A stretch of 64,000 bases of DNA, taken from positions 2,371,001 through 2,435,000 of the forward strand of contig NC_133572.1 in the NCBI RefSeq assembly GCF_048773025.1. The letters run 5' to 3'. How positions within the stretch are numbered: the stretch's first letter is position 1; every line of letters begins with the position of its first letter. The translations under genes were made by a program, and so were the position numbers. The notes beneath the pieces are model-generated. The model saw only the letters and a program-made list of their open reading frames with translations. It was not told the DNA's origin and ran no database searches. This document shows positions 35,516-50,500 of the stretch, piece by piece. This DNA is from Camelus bactrianus (Eukaryota; Chordata; Mammalia; Artiodactyla; Camelidae).

Positions 35516-38500
35516 GTCAGGAGCGGTGGCGACGGGCAGAAGCCGAAGGGGGTCGTGGCGGTCCGGGCAGGAGCCGAGGGGAGCGCGAGGCCTGGGCCGG
35601 GGGCGCGGGGGCGGTGGGAGAGGACCGGGCCCAGCGGCGGAGTTGGGGCGGGGGGCGCCCGCGCCGAGGGCCGGCTCGTGTCCGGTCCCGCTGGGACCCG
35701 CGGGGTCGGTCCCGCCTCGTCGGAACGCGTCAGGCAGGTGGCCGCCCCTTCTGGGCCCGCGCGCGGGGGCGCTCCGGGGTCCAGCAGAGCCCGCTGTGGC
35801 GGCGGCGCTGCGGGCGGTCACGGACCCGGGGTCGCGGAGCGCGGATGCGGGCGGGGCGGAACCGCGGCTGGGTCTCGGCCTGAGCCCGCACCGCCCGCCC
35901 GCTCTGCCCGGCGGCCCCCCGAGGTGCGGCCGGAGCGGGGTCCGGGCCGGCCGGCGTGGAGACAGCTGTAAACCCTTGAAAGCGCTGCGGTCCGGGAGGC
36001 CTCGGGGTAGAGAACACCCCTTTTCCTTTTTCTTCGCCTTTTACTTACAAGAGAGCTGCGCCCTGTGAAGCTGGCTCATTGCCCTTTGTTTTTTTCTCAA
36101 GTCGAGTGGAGAATCTACACTTAAAAGTGTAAATAGGGAGGCGCCAGGAGGAGTTAAAGTTAAAATTCAGGGTCTTGGTTGAATTCTGTGATGCTTGCTC
36201 AGTCATGGGCATTCAGTAAATCCTAACTGAATGAATTTAAGGTAGTGAACTTCATGGCTGCCAGATGTTTAATAGGAGTCATGATTTTTGGAAAGAAGAA
36301 TGGAATTGACGTTGAAATTGACCAGGGGCGGAATGGTGTTTCATCTCTTAGACCTGTAGTTTAAAGGAATAATTTAAAAGTTTTTCTTTTTTTTTTCTTC
36401 CCAAAGAAACCAGCTCTTTAATTTTAAAATTTACATCAAAGGGGAGTGTGTGAGTCACTAAATGTTTCTCCTGCCCTAGGTAATCCTAGTGCAGTAGAAA
36501 CTGCACTGTGATGGATGTCACCGGTTAACTCATTTGCTGAGGAGTGGAATAAATGTCTTTTGCTTTTTTTTGGCATCACGTTGTGTGTTTGTGATGTTTT
36601 TGATGAAATACATTGATAGACTTTTTGGTATTAATGCCTTTCAGTGTGAAGGATAACATCTGACTTTGAAGCTTCCTGTGATTTTTTTTCTTCTTCTTTG
36701 AATGATGTGACTGTTCTGATTTATTTTCAACAAAGTAGAAATATTATCAACAAATAGACTTCAAATGTTTTCCTGTATCTGAAATATTTAGTGGAAATCG
36801 GAGATGGAATTTGAAACAGCACTCTCAGGTCCGTGGCTGAGGTCAGCATTTATGTTGTAGAGTCCCCTGGAGATGACAGTGGTTGCCTGGGAACTTGAGC
36901 CTCTCTGGTCTTTTGTTTCTGCTAGAGGATTGAAGATGTGGTGAGAGAGACTTCTCCTTGTGGTGTGACCTTGGGACCCAGAGTTGACTAAGAAAGCCCT
37001 AGTCTAGTTTCTCCTGTGCCATGATTTCTCTGTAGAAACACAAACGGTTGTGGTGGCTGGGGGTCTTGGTGGCTGGAGGTTATGTCTTGGCCAACCTTGT
37101 TATTCTCTCTCATGTTCTCTTTTTCAAATGTTTCATCAGATGAACTAATTGTTGGCAAACAGGCTTATTAAAAATACTCAGGTTAACTAATACAAGCCTA
37201 CAGTACTTTTGGCGATTATCAAAAGTTACAGTAGAAGCCTAGTAACGTTTAACATGCATACATTTCTCCAGATACAAAGGCTACATAGAGACCCAGGAAG
37301 GAAAGAATAATCCCTGTAGTAAGTTTTCTGTCTTCCAAGATCATTCTGTTCCAAGCAAACAGAGGCAGACTTTTTTGGAAGTTTTCGTTTCTGCCTTCTC
37401 TTATGCTTTCCTGTGGAAACTATTGTTTTGTTTTCCCTGCATTTGTGCCCGTTGAAAGAAAAAGTTAACATTTCTTCTCACCAAGAGGAGACTATGCCTG
37501 AATTACTCAGAGGAAGCGTTGAAGCTGCCTTGCTTGTCCGTGTTGGAGGACTGTAGGACTGGAAGGGGCCCTGGTAATTCCCTTAAGTGTCTTGTTCCAG
37601 AGCAGTGTAGTTGTTAGGGCTTCTTTCAAACTAAAATTTCCTAGTCTGCTTTTCTTTATTTCCTCTGAGGCAGTTCACTAGGAATAAGCTCTCTGTACTA
37701 CTAACTCTGTGCTGCCTCATCAGACAGTCTTACTGTTGGTAAGACTGTGACATTTTACTGGCCTGGTTAAAGCTTGAATCCACTTAAGCCTGAGAAGAGA
37801 CACTGTCCACGTTGTGGTGGATGTGCTGTCCCTGTTAACTCTCTTAGCAGTTGTTATGAGTTTGGACTGTCATCTGGGTCGCTTTGCCTTAGAGCTTCTG
37901 TTAAAACAGAAATGACTAGCGTTGTATCATAGCAGTCACCGAGACCCCCGGAAGACCACAGTTCTGAAAGGGATTATAGTAATGCTTTGTTTATCAGATG
38001 GCCCTTGTGTTTTAACACATGGCATTGTGGTGAGGGGGGAGCCCTGGAAGCTTCCACTGGGCTCCGGAGTTCTGGTCCCAGCCTTTTCACTGTCCCGCGG
38101 TGTGATCTTGAGCTGCTATCTACGTCTTTGGCTTCAGTTTTCTCCTCTGAAATACTAGGGTTTCTTTGGATTCCCTCAGTGATTTGTACCGAATTTATGA
38201 AACAACATGTATTTTTAAACTGCATGTGGCTCAAATTTCAAAAGGTACAGAATGATATTCAGGGAAAAGTGTGTCTTCTTTTCTCATTGTCTCCATGTCA
38301 CTTAGTTAGTTCACTGGTAGGTTTCTTAAGGGGGCCTTGCAGAGATGCTCTGTGTATTACATAATCTCTTAATATTCCTTTCCCACTCTTAAAATGTGAT
38401 GATTTTGAGTTTTCGAGTAGAATACGATAATCCAAACTCTTTTCAGAAGCAAAAGAAATCTTTATTCTTTGATCAAAAAATGGAGAGGTGCAAGATCGTG

Positions 38501-41500
38501 CTCTAGAGCACACGCTCTTAATCCAAACTCATGTCTACTTTCATCATGGACAAGACAAGATGTATTTTCAGAATATGAACCTTGGTTACTTACAGTTCTA
38601 ATTTTTTTCTGTGATAATTAATGTATGGAAAATAAGGCTTGTAAGAAGAAAACAAGAGTTATTTTTCAGATGAGCTTCCTGAAGAATAAATCATTGCTCT
38701 TTAGCTTTACTGGAAGAAACTTCGATATATTTATAGTTTGCCTGTGATTTTAGGCTTTAGAATGAAGCAGGTTTAATAGAGGGTTGACTTGTTTTCCTAT
38801 TGAAATAGAGTGTAATTTTGTTATGGCAATTTGATATGTCACGTAAGCCAGAGGCAAAGTAGAGAGAGGTGTTTTGACTGAGCAAAGTTGGCAAGCTGTG
38901 TTTTTAAAAAGCGAAGATCTGTCAGGATAAAATGATCAGTAACAGTAACTGACATTTGTGTATCCTTTGCAGTGTTCATAGAGCTTTCATGTACCTGACC
39001 TTTTCTGAGCTTCACAACTCCAGACAAAGCAGGGCTGGTGTCATTATCTTCGTTTTATAGAAGGGGAAATTAAGGCTCAGAAAGGGTGTACTACAGCTAA
39101 GGTTGCAGGATGGGTAGATGATGTAGTCAAAGCTAAAATCTGGAAGTAAAACCAGGCTTTTGCCTTCTGGTCTCCTCTCTTCTTCTTCTCACTTAATATC
39201 AGAATATCTGTTGCAGATATTCTGGGTGCCGTTTGTGCACATAAATGATAACAACTGACACTGCTTACATTCTAATTATTTTTAGGGCAAGCAGGTGAAG
39301 AAATCAGACATTTTAGCAGCGCAAATGTCATCCAATGGAAAGGGAGTGGAAATACCTGGTGTTGTTGGGCAAAAGAATATACTTTTATTCCTACACAAGA
39401 GAGAAATAAGTAACATTACTGGAGAGAAACTGTAACCCCTGAGGGAAGGAGACCCCGGCAAAAGGTGGAGTGAACTTAGATTCTGAGTAATGTCCTTTTT
39501 TAAAATCTGTAAAGAATAAAGGGTTTTTAAACTGGATCAAGTTAAGACAATTTAAATAACCTTTCTGTTTGGCTCACTTAAAAGAATGCTTTTTGCTTTT
39601 GCATGTGGAGCAGGCAAATGGAGAGTGCTCATCTAAAGCGATTTCCACGCTGCATTCTTGGGGGCCAAATGAGTCATCTGATCAGTTGCCAAGCTTTCCT
39701 TTCTCCTTGCCTCTCTCTGCCCAAGCAATTCTCACTTTTGTCTGATTGCCTCTACTGAATCGGCCTCTTCGGGAATGAATTTTCATTCCTTAGCTTCAGT
39801 TAAGCTAGTTCCAGATTGTGGTGGTTGTTCACATAGAAGGCGGTTGCGCCTAGAATATTCACAGCCGTCCTCAGATGAGTAAGGGTAGGTGTCTACGGGG
39901 TCTCCTCTGGCAGTTCTAATTTGATCGTTATGTGTCTTTTCCCAGAAGCAATGTTTCGTTCCAGCTGGATGTGCTCTTGGGTCTCAGTGCATGTGACAGT
40001 ACGGCCTTCCAACATTGACGTTTGGATTTGGGCAAGGTGAATCTATTTGTCAGTTGACTTAGAGGAAATTACTTTACTAATAGCTATCGACTCAGCTACG
40101 TGACACCATAATCAGTTCGGGCACAATGAAATCTGAGGACGCTTTTCCAATCTTTATACTGTGATCAGCTGCTCCCAAGGGCTTCTTCAAAATCCATTCA
40201 CTGACTTGGAAATTCTGCTACCTAAAAATACCGGTGAACTGGCATTTTGACCAAAAGATTCTTGGCAGACTTACTGAAGTATCATAGTAATGAAATTCCA
40301 GACTTTCTGCCGACCACGTGAGTGTGTATGGTTAGTGGTGCCCTTCTGCATGCTGAGGGGGCGCAGTGAGATTTGTGATTGAGTTCTCGGTCTTGCACTT
40401 GTCAGCTGTCTGACCTGGAGCAGGCAGCTTCATCTCTGAGTCTGATACTCTGTAAAATGGGATTGTAGGTTTGTTGTGAGAATTAGATGAGGTGATAGAT
40501 AAGTATTCAATGTACTTCCTGGCACATAGTAGTTATTTACTAAATGGAACTGTAGTGCACCTGCTAATTTGACAACGTATTAAGGTTTCAATATTAATAA
40601 AAATTCAGATTTCTGAAGATTGATTTAATACAAGGATAATTTTAGAAATGTTTAGGTTTCCAGCATTAGAAAGGCTATGACGAAGTTTTTAAAAGGTGAT
40701 AATATCATGGTGAAATTATTAAAGTCTTGTCAGTGAAGACAAGATCAAGGTAATAAATTTGTTTGTAGTATTTAAAAGGTTGTAATGTAGAGCAAAAATT
40801 CTTATAGCAGTAGTTGCACGTGTTAAGTGCTGACTCGGCTAAATCTCACTTAATCCTCACAGTAACCGTATGATTTAATGCTCACTTTATGGATTAAGTG
40901 TCATTATCCTCATGTCATAGCTGAGGTCAAGTTGTGTTTGGAGTCACTCTGACCGCACACCTGTGCTTCTCTAAGTGGGGAATTTGACCCTTTTGTTTGA
41001 TCTTCACCAGGGGTCAGCAAACCTTTTCTGTAAAAAGCCAAATGCTAAATATTTTCTGTTTTGTGGGCCACATGGTCTCTGTCCCACCTGTGCAGCTTCC
41101 ACGGGGATTACGTACATGAATGAGCAGTAAATGGGAGAGCATGTTGTTTCAATAAGGCTTTATTTATAGACACTGAAATTTGAATTTGAAACAACTTTGC
41201 ATATCATGAAATAATAATATTCTGATTTTTTTAACCTTTTAAAAATAAACCATTCTCAGCTCACAAGCAATATAGAAATAGACAGTTGGCCAAATTTGAC
41301 CAATAAGTTGTGGTTTGCAGATCCCTGTGCTAAGTCACAAGATGAGAATATTTCATCCTAGTCAATCATAATTATTCACATTATGAATATTATTATAAGA
41401 GAGAAATGGGGTTTTTATGTTAAAATAGAGCCAGTTACGATAGTGTATAGAATGCAAAATTAATTTTCAGGATAAAACTTGAGATTCTTAAGATACAGTA

Positions 41501-44500
41501 TTCCGTCAGTGGTCTTTGGGCTATACCTCCTTCCTTTCCCCATGAAATTACTCTCTGGCTGTTAGAGGCACTTTGATGGAATTAGTGCCTGCACAAATCC
41601 ACATAAACGTCAGTGTGCCAATAATAGATAGTTAGAATTTAAAGGTTATTTATATGTTCGTTAAGTTAGAGGGAAGTTGTGGTTGGTGATTGGTCCTGTG
41701 AAATCACGCACGTGAGGCCATGTGGGAGATGGGGAGTTCTCCCATTCCTCTGTCCTTGTCTCTGTGATTTACAGCGGCTCTGGTAAGTACTGGTTACATT
41801 TACAAGTTTATGATTAGTAATACTCGTTTACTCTTGAAAATGTCTGGTTTGGAAAAGAAGTTTTTTGACAGCCTGCCTTTGAGGTAACTTGTTAACAGTG
41901 TGTGTACATCTGTCTGGAGTTCTGTGCCTGTAGACCGCACAGACATCTTCCCCCTCCCACCAATTAGAAAAATACGTATAATATTTATATACTGAAAATA
42001 CAACATATATCCTGAACCTTATTTAAATAACTATATTGAGATATAATTTACATACCAGAAAATATATCCATTTCAAGTATGCAATTCAGTAGTTCTTAGC
42101 ATACTTGCAGAGTTTTACAACTATCATCGAAATCTAATCTTAGAACATTCCCGTCACACCCCCACCCCAACTAAAGAAACCTACCCATTTAGTCATTCCC
42201 TGTCCCCCTCCCCTGCTCCCAGCCTGCTTTCTGCCTCTATAGGCTTGCCTGTTCTGGACACTTCATGTAAGTGGAATTATATGATACGTGGTATATATGA
42301 TATATATGATATTATATGATATATCATATAATATGATATATTATATGATACTGACGGAATGTTTTTGAGGTTCGTTCATGTTGTATGTGGCACATATCAG
42401 TGCTTCATTCCTTCTCACTGCTGGGTAGTCTCTTGTGTGGCTTTACCACATTTTGTTTATCCATTCATTTATTGATGGACATTTGAGTTGTTTCCACTTT
42501 TTGGCTATTATGAACGATGCTGCTGTGAACGTTCATGTCAAGTCTGTGTGTGAACATATATTTTCACTTCTCTTTCATATACGTCCATGTGGAGTTGTTG
42601 GGTCTTGTGGTAACTCCGTTTTACAGCTTGAGGGCTGTCAGACTGTTTTCCAGAATGGCTACAACATTTTAGATTCCCACCAGCAATGTATGAGGGTTCC
42701 AGTTTCTCTACATTCTCACCAATACTTGTTACTGTCTTTAAATTTATTTTTTAATTTTATCATTATTTTTAATGGAGGGACTGGGGATGGAACACAGGAC
42801 CTCGTGCCTGCTAAGCACGTGCTTTACCGCTGAGCCCCACCCGTCGCCTCTCTCTCTGTAATTACGGCTGTCCTAGTGGGTGTGAAACAGCGTTCCACTG
42901 TGGTTTTGATTTGTGTGTGATTATGAATAATGTGAAGCATTTTTTATGTTTATTGGTCACTCCTGTATCTTTAGAGAAACATCTGTTCATTAATTTTGCC
43001 CATTTTTAATTGGGCTGTTTGTCTTTTTATTACTTAGGTGTAAGATTACTCTGTTCTGGATGCAACTCCCTTTCAGATGAATGATTTGCAGTTCCTGTCA
43101 ATATGAAGTGTGGAAAAGTGTCAGGATTATTTTGGAAAATCTGGGCTGTGGAGTCACTGTGTTTTTAGTGGAGCGTGACTTGAATCAGTAGGCAGCGTGG
43201 TATTATTAAAAATGAGAACAGTTACACTGTAAAGAGCTGCTGGTTATGCCTGTGACTTTCCTCTCTCAGTGGTCACTTGGCTTTTATTTCATGTATTAAT
43301 TTTTAATGTACAGATTTAAAATTTTTTGTAATAAAATTTGTTCCTCTTTTTCTTGGTGATTTCTCGGCTTTGTGTCTTACACTGAAACATTTTTCCATAG
43401 TTCGTATTATAAAAATCTTAGCCTTTATTTTCTCAAACTTTTTATGTTTAGTTCTTTAACATTGTGTTAAAATACACATAACATTAAACTTATCATCTTA
43501 ATCATTTTTAAGTTTGCCATTCAGTGGTTATTAAAGATTCATTGTTGTGCAGCCATCACCACCATCCATCCTTATAACTCTTTTTCATCCTGTAAAATTG
43601 AAATTCTATTCTTACTAAATAACTCATTCTCTTCTCCCTCCAGCCTCTAGCAACCGTCATTATAGTTTCTGTCTATGATTTTGATTATTCTAAGTTCCTC
43701 ATGTAAGTGGAATCATACAGTATTTCTCTTTTTGTGACTGGCTTATTTCCCTTAGCATAATGTCCTCAAGTTTCATTGATGTTGTAGCATGATGCAGAAT
43801 TTCCTTCCTTTCTAAGGCTGAAACAATATTCCATTGTGTGTATACCACAGTTTGACTATCCATTACATTTGTTGGTGGACACCGGGACTGCTTCCACTCT
43901 TTAACTGCTGTGCATGAGGCTGCTGTGAACGTGGGTGTATGCGTGTCTCTTCCAGAGCCTGCTCTCAGTTCTTTCGGGTGTACGCCAGGAGGTGGAGTTG
44001 CTGTGTCGTATGGTAATTCAGTTCTTAATTTTTTGAGAAATACTGTTTTCCGCAGCAGCTGTACCATTTTACATTCCCACAGGTATATAAGGGTTTCCGT
44101 TTCTCTATGTCCTTGTCAATACTTGCTGTTTTCCAGTTTTTGGTTGGTTTTTTTTTTGGTAGTAGCCGTTCTAATGAGTGTAAGGAGGTATCTCATTGTA
44201 GTTGTGATTTGCATTTCCCTGTTGATTAGTGATGTTGAGCATCTTCTCATGTGCGTTTTGGCTATTCCTATATCTTCTTTGGAGAAATGTTTGTTCAAGT
44301 CCTTTCTCATTTTTGAATTGGATTGCTTGTTTTTGCTTTTTGTCATTGAGTTGCAGATTGTTTGTTGTTTGTTGCAGAGTTCCCTGTATCTTCTGGATAT
44401 TAATCCCTTACCAGATACATGATTTGAAAATATTTTCTCCTGTTCTGTGGGTTGCATTTTACTCTGCAGTTTCTTTTGATGTGCAGAATTTTTAAATTTT

Positions 44501-47500
44501 CTTGAATCCATTTTGTCTATTTTTTTCTTTTGTTACCTGTGCCTCTGGTGTCACAGCCAAGAAATCATTGGTGAATCCAGTGTCATGAAGCTTTTGTCTT
44601 ATGTTTTCTTCTAAGGGTTTTATTGTTTTAGGTCTTATTCTTAAGTCCTTGATCCATTTTGAGTTAATTTTTATAGAGGCATACCTTGGAGATTGCAGGT
44701 TTGGTTCCAGACCACTGTAATAAAGCAAATATTTTAACGTGAGTCACATGAATTGTTGGTTCCTCAGTGCGTATGAAGGTTATGTTTATACTATACTGTA
44801 GTCTGTTTAGTGTGCAGTAGCATTGTGTTTAAAAAACAATGTATATACCTTAATTAAAAAGTACTTTATGCTAAAAAAATGCTAATCATCATCTGACCTT
44901 GTCACAAACCTTCAATTTGTAAAAATCACAATAAAATGAGGTATGCCTGTATATGGTGTAGGGTGAGGGTCCAGTGTTACCCTTTGGCATGTGGAGATCC
45001 AGTTTTCCCAGCACGATTTGTTGTAAAGACTGTCCTTTCCCTGAGTGGTCTTGGCACCCTTGTCAAAAATCACTTGTCCCTGTATGCAAGGGTTTATTCT
45101 GGACTCTGTTTTATGCCATTGGTCTGTATGTCTGTTTTTATGCCAGCATCACACTGTTTTGATTACTGTACCTTTGTAGTAATTTTTGAAATCAGAAAAT
45201 GTGAGTCCTCCAGTTTTGTTGGTTTTCAGGATTGTTTTGGTTCTTCAAGGTTCTTGGAGATTTCATGTGAATTTTAGGATGGGTTTTTCTCTTTTTGCAA
45301 AAAAGCATCATTGAGAAATATCAAGTCTTCCAATCTGTGACTGTGAGATGACTTCATTTATTTATGTCTTCTTTCATTTCTTTCAGCAGTGTTTTGTAGT
45401 TTTCTTTGTACAAGTCTTTCATCTCCTTGGATTAATTAGTTCCTAAGTATTTTATTCTTTTTGATGTTACTGTAAGTGGAGTCGTTCTTGTAATTCCTTT
45501 TCAGATTGTTCATTGTGTGTCGAAATGCAGCTGATTTTGTTGTTGTTGACGACTTTGTATCCTTCTGCACCGCTAAATTCTTTTATTAGGTCTAACAGCT
45601 TTTTTGTATGAGTCTTTAGGGTGTTCTACATACAAGCTGATATAATCTGCAAACAGAGATAATTTTACTTCTTCCCTTCTAACTTGGATGCATTTAGATA
45701 TTTTTCTTGCTTAATTGCCGTGGCTGGAACTTCCAGCACTGTGTGGAAAAGGAGCGGTGACAGCGGACTTCCTTGTCTTGCTCCCGCTCTGAGAGGAAAT
45801 GCTTTCTTTTTTTCACCATTGAATATGGTGTTTGCTGTTGGTTTTCCATACGTGGCTTTTATTACATGGGGACAGTTTCCTTCTATTCCTCTGTTGTGCG
45901 TTTTTATCAGGAAAGGGTATTGGATTTTGTCAGATGCTTTTTCTGCGTCAGTTAAGATGACCATGTTGGATTTTTCCTTCATTTTGTTAATGTATACCTG
46001 TTACTTTGGGGAAGAAGGATGACACAAAGGGAAGGAACATGGACTATGGTGTGAGACGTATTTGCACAAATTCACTTTTGTTTTTTCCAGTTCAGATAAC
46101 CTTAAGCTTGGCTCAGTGAGTTGCTTCCTCTCCTGGGCCACACTTTTTCAACAGTAAAATGAAGGGAACATCACCAACCTCACAAGGTTCACATTAAGAG
46201 TAAATAAAATTTGTGTGTGTAAAACCTCAGCACTCTCCCCAGCAAATAATGGACCCTTTCTCTTTCCCTTCACCCCATGGCACAGGGCTGTTACTGTTGT
46301 GTTTTGGTGGTGGATGCTAGGCTTTTGTTTTACCTGGCGTTGGTTGGGTTCATGTTAACGTTATGGAAAGTTTTTGAACTTTTATTTTAAGGAAAATGTG
46401 AAGAAACTTGTGGTAGATTTAGAGAAGACAAGATGGTTAAATATATTTTTAAATATTTTTAAAGATAAAGTTAAAATATCTTTGGTGTTACAATAGATAC
46501 GATCAAAGGGTAACTAAACTAAGAATTTATTTGAAGGATGCTAAGTGCAGTGTGTCAAACAAACAAGGGATTTAAATGATCAAGAGAGAGACTTTGGACA
46601 TTACATTTTTACACCCTTGAACAAGCTACCTAAGTGCGGACTGCCAAGAAAGGTAATTTTCACCTTACGTCTGGTCAGCACTGCACTGCTGGCGGGATGT
46701 GAACTGATGTAGTTTGTTTGGAAAACCTGTTTGGCAGTAACACTGTACCCTTTGGCCAGTCTTGCTCCAGAAAAGATTTAAGGTCACCCTAATAACCAGC
46801 AATCCTGTTTCTGGGAATCTATCTCTGGGAAAAACACCTTGAAACTGAGATCTAAAATTTTAACGTTTGTTTATTTATTCATTTATTATTGAGGTGTAAT
46901 TTATATGTGGTATAATACACAGATTTTAAATGTGCAGCTCAGTGAGGGTTTTACATTTGTATCTATTCCGATGTTATAGATACGGAACATTTCCATCACT
47001 CAGAAGGTTACCTTGTGCCAGTTTCCGGTTAAATCCCTCCTCTCCAAAAGTAAACACTGCTCTCACTTCTGTCACCATGGATTGCTTTTGCCTGTCCTTG
47101 AACTTAATGTAAGTGAAACCGCACAGTGTGTACTCCTTTGTATACGGCTGTTTGCAGTCAGCATGGTGTTTTGAGGTTGACCATGTGTACGTTAGGAGTT
47201 TGCTCTCTTGCTAAGTGGGACCCCACTGCACAGGCAGGGTGCTCAGATGACACAGCAGAGGCCTGTAGATGCGCGCTTGTCCTGACTGCAGCGGTGCTGA
47301 GCGGGGAGGGGAGGGGAAGGAGTGTAAGCCCGCCTGTGGGGGCAGAGGCTAACTCCTCCTTACTGTCTGTATCCTTGGGGCCCAGTGGTGTGCTCACGTG
47401 TAGGATGTGCTTGGTGTTCCCGGAGTGAATGTAATGAAAGGATGAGTGGTAGTTAAGAGTGGAACCAAGGAGTTTTCAGGAAAACAGGAGGAGAGCGTTT

Positions 47501-50500
47501 CAATAAGGAGCTAGTGGTTATTCTTGTCACTTTCTTCAGAAACGTCAAGCAGGAGCGAAGAATGAAAATAAGCAGGGTTTTTGGTGATCAGAGGTCTTTA
47601 TTGAGTATTTCATTGTGATAAGGTGGTAAAGCCAAATAGCGGTGAGAAGGGAGATGTAGTTGAAATGGTGCCGGTGAGCATTGATTATCCTTGATGTATT
47701 CAGTGACGGTGGGAAGTGGAGGTCAGTTCGCAGCTTTATAAATAGAAAAGGTCTAGGAAGGTATGTTTTTTAGAATGATTGCGAGCTGAAGGAAGAAGCC
47801 GCTAGAGATGGAGAGGCCGAGGGTACAGGAGCAAGTTCATGACTGTCATGCTGAGGTCTGGGCAGGGGCTTACCAGCTGTTTGTGTACCTTCTTCTGTGG
47901 AATGATTGTTGAAATCTTTCGTCCAATTTTAAATTGGGTTGTATTCTTAGTAATAGGTAAGGAAGAGTTCTTTCAGTTAAGTTTTCCATTGGGATATGTA
48001 TTTGCAAATATTTTTTCCTAGTCTGTGGCTTGCCTTTTAATTTTAATAACAATGTCTTTTGCAGAACGAAAGCTTTTTGTTTCGAAGTCTGGTTTGTTGA
48101 TTTTTATTGACTTTTTTAAGTATGTGAATCTGAAAGTCATAATCAAACCTACAGGTTTTCTTCCAGAAGGTGGCAGTTAAATCTCAAGCATGAATAACTG
48201 ACTAGATTGACAAATAAAAGATTCCATTATTTTTATAGCTGTTGTCTTGAGGTAAACCTTCTTTTTTCCTTCATCTTTCCTGTAATAACATCTTTCCAGT
48301 AATTCTTTGTTACATATAGTGCATTTATTTCTGATAGGGTGAGTTGAACCAAATTTTTATAAATTGTATTTATTATAACTTCAAGGAGGCAGCTAATTAC
48401 TAAAGCTGTAGAATTATGAGGTCCTCTAAGTAAAATGAGTGAGTTGCCTTCTAAGTTGTCCTCTTCATCAATCCACATTGACATTTATTGAATTCATTTC
48501 ATAAAATAGGGTAAGCCTTTCCTTCTCCTTTGTTTCTTAACTATAACTGATTTCTGAGACTGAAGAGTCCCATTTGTCATGTTGTGAAGCAGTATTATAG
48601 TCAGAAAAGGAAGCGTTCCCTCAGATTACTATTAGGAGAGCCACGGGCTGCTCACAGCCTGCATTTTTCAAGTCCTGTCCTGCTACGTCTCTCGCGAGGC
48701 TGGCGTTTGCTCCCTCTGGTTCCACGGAAGGAGCCTGCGTAGCCTCCTGCATCTCCGGCGGAACTGCAGCCCAGTGCTGATGGCAGCACCCTCGCCGTCT
48801 GGCCCCGAGCAGGGTGCAGCGGAGAGCATCCCTGACTGCACAGCAGCAGTGGTTTCTGTGTTACGGCAGCTAGAAAAATATATCCTTTTTTTTTTTTGCA
48901 GGCTGATAGAACTTGACAGGACTGTTGAAAATGTAGAATAATCATGGAATCTAGCAGGTCATTGATACATTATTAAATGTATCAATTTAAATTATTTGGC
49001 AGCGTGGTCTGTTAGGTACAGCTCCAGGCCAGCAGTCAAGTGAGTAATGCTTTGAAGTGGGCCCTACATTTCTCAGGTATTTGATCTTGGGCAAATTTCT
49101 TTATTGTTTCATATCATCTCCATTCCTTAGAAATACTGTGTGTGTAATTTAGGTGCTAGAATAAAGGGCATGTAGATTTTTAAGAATACTCAGTCCGTGA
49201 CTGTGAAATAGATATTTAGCAAAATGTCTGCTTTCTTTTTTCCTCGAATTTCTTATTTTGCAAAAATGTGAATGTGCCAGAAAGTTGCGAGAGAAGTCCA
49301 CCTGGATTCATCGCTTGTTAACAGTGCTTTTAGTATCTCTCTTAGAACATCTTTTTTGTTAGAGAAGTTGTCAGGAATTTAAGAGGACTTCTGTCTGGCC
49401 TTCACCAAGCTTTGCCCAGTGTTAATATCTTACATAAGCGTAGTACGGTTGTCTAAACAGCAAGTTAATACTGGTTCGGGACTGTTAACTAATCCACAGG
49501 CCTGGTTTGAATTTTGCCCGTTTTCCCACTAATGTCCCTCTTCTCGTCCAGGATCCAAATCCAGGATCCTGTAGCACACGCAGTTTTCAAGTCTCTGTAG
49601 TCTTCCCCAACCTACAATTTCTTAATCTGTCTTTGGCTCTCCTGGCCTTGACACTGTGGAAGAATACTGGCCAGTTATTTTGCAGACTGTCCCTCACTGT
49701 GCGTTTGTCTGGTGTTTCACCACAGTTAAATCCAGATCATGCGTTTTGGGCCAGAATCCACAGGTGTGGTGCCAGGGCTTCCAGGCCTTCTCATTTCCGG
49801 AGGAACACGGTGCTGCTGGGTCTTGTGACTGGTGATGCCAGCCTCGATCATGCAGTCAGGGCGCTGTTTCCCAGGCTTCTCCACCGTGAAGTGGCTGTTT
49901 TCCCGTTGTAGTCAGTGCTATCCTGTGGGCAGATAATCTGAGACTGTGCATGTTCTCAGCACACTTTGACCTGCCAGTTTTAGAGTCCTTTGATGGTTCT
50001 CTCTTGCAACAGTTATTACTGCGGTATTTCCTAATGGTGATTTTCTGTTTCTGTTATTCTTTCTATCTTTATTCATTGGATTTTTTTTTTCCTGAAAGGA
50101 AGAGCTGTCCTTTCTTCCTCATTCATTCATTCATTCATTTATTTGTAATCATTATGGACTCATGGATACGCAGAGAAGAGTGGCTCCCCCATGCTTACTG
50201 CCTGTTCCCAGTCTCGCACTGTGTCTACCCCACGCCCCCCGGAAGGGCACCCTCCTGCGTGACCACAGTGCTGTTACCTCGCGCGGGACGCTTGCCTTAG
50301 TTCTCTCAGCTGGAGCTCCTGGGCACATCTCAGTGCACCTGGGATAGTCTTTACTGTGTGTATGTTTTGGTTCAGAATTCAATGATTATGTGCCATGTTT
50401 GGTTTCCAGAAATCTCTTAAATTTCTTCTATTTTAACCTAGAACAGTTCTCCAGCCTTTTTGGGGGGGGAGGGTCTTTCTTGATATTGATGTTTTTGGAG

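Larger units (their letters stand above)
42010..43065 (-). repeat. L1 3' region (antisense), split by a SINE
   Basis: TATTGAGATATAATTTACAT, ACTGCTGGGTAGTCTC-like text, TGAACGATGCTGCTGTGAAC and AGGGCTGTCAGACTGTTTTC: reverse-complement L1 3' UTR. A camelid SINE at 42735-42850 splits it. Confidence 0.8.

Noticed and set aside
44116-44728. Minus-strand open frames as host genes
   Set aside because: They are LINE ORF2 tail and 3' UTR sequence.
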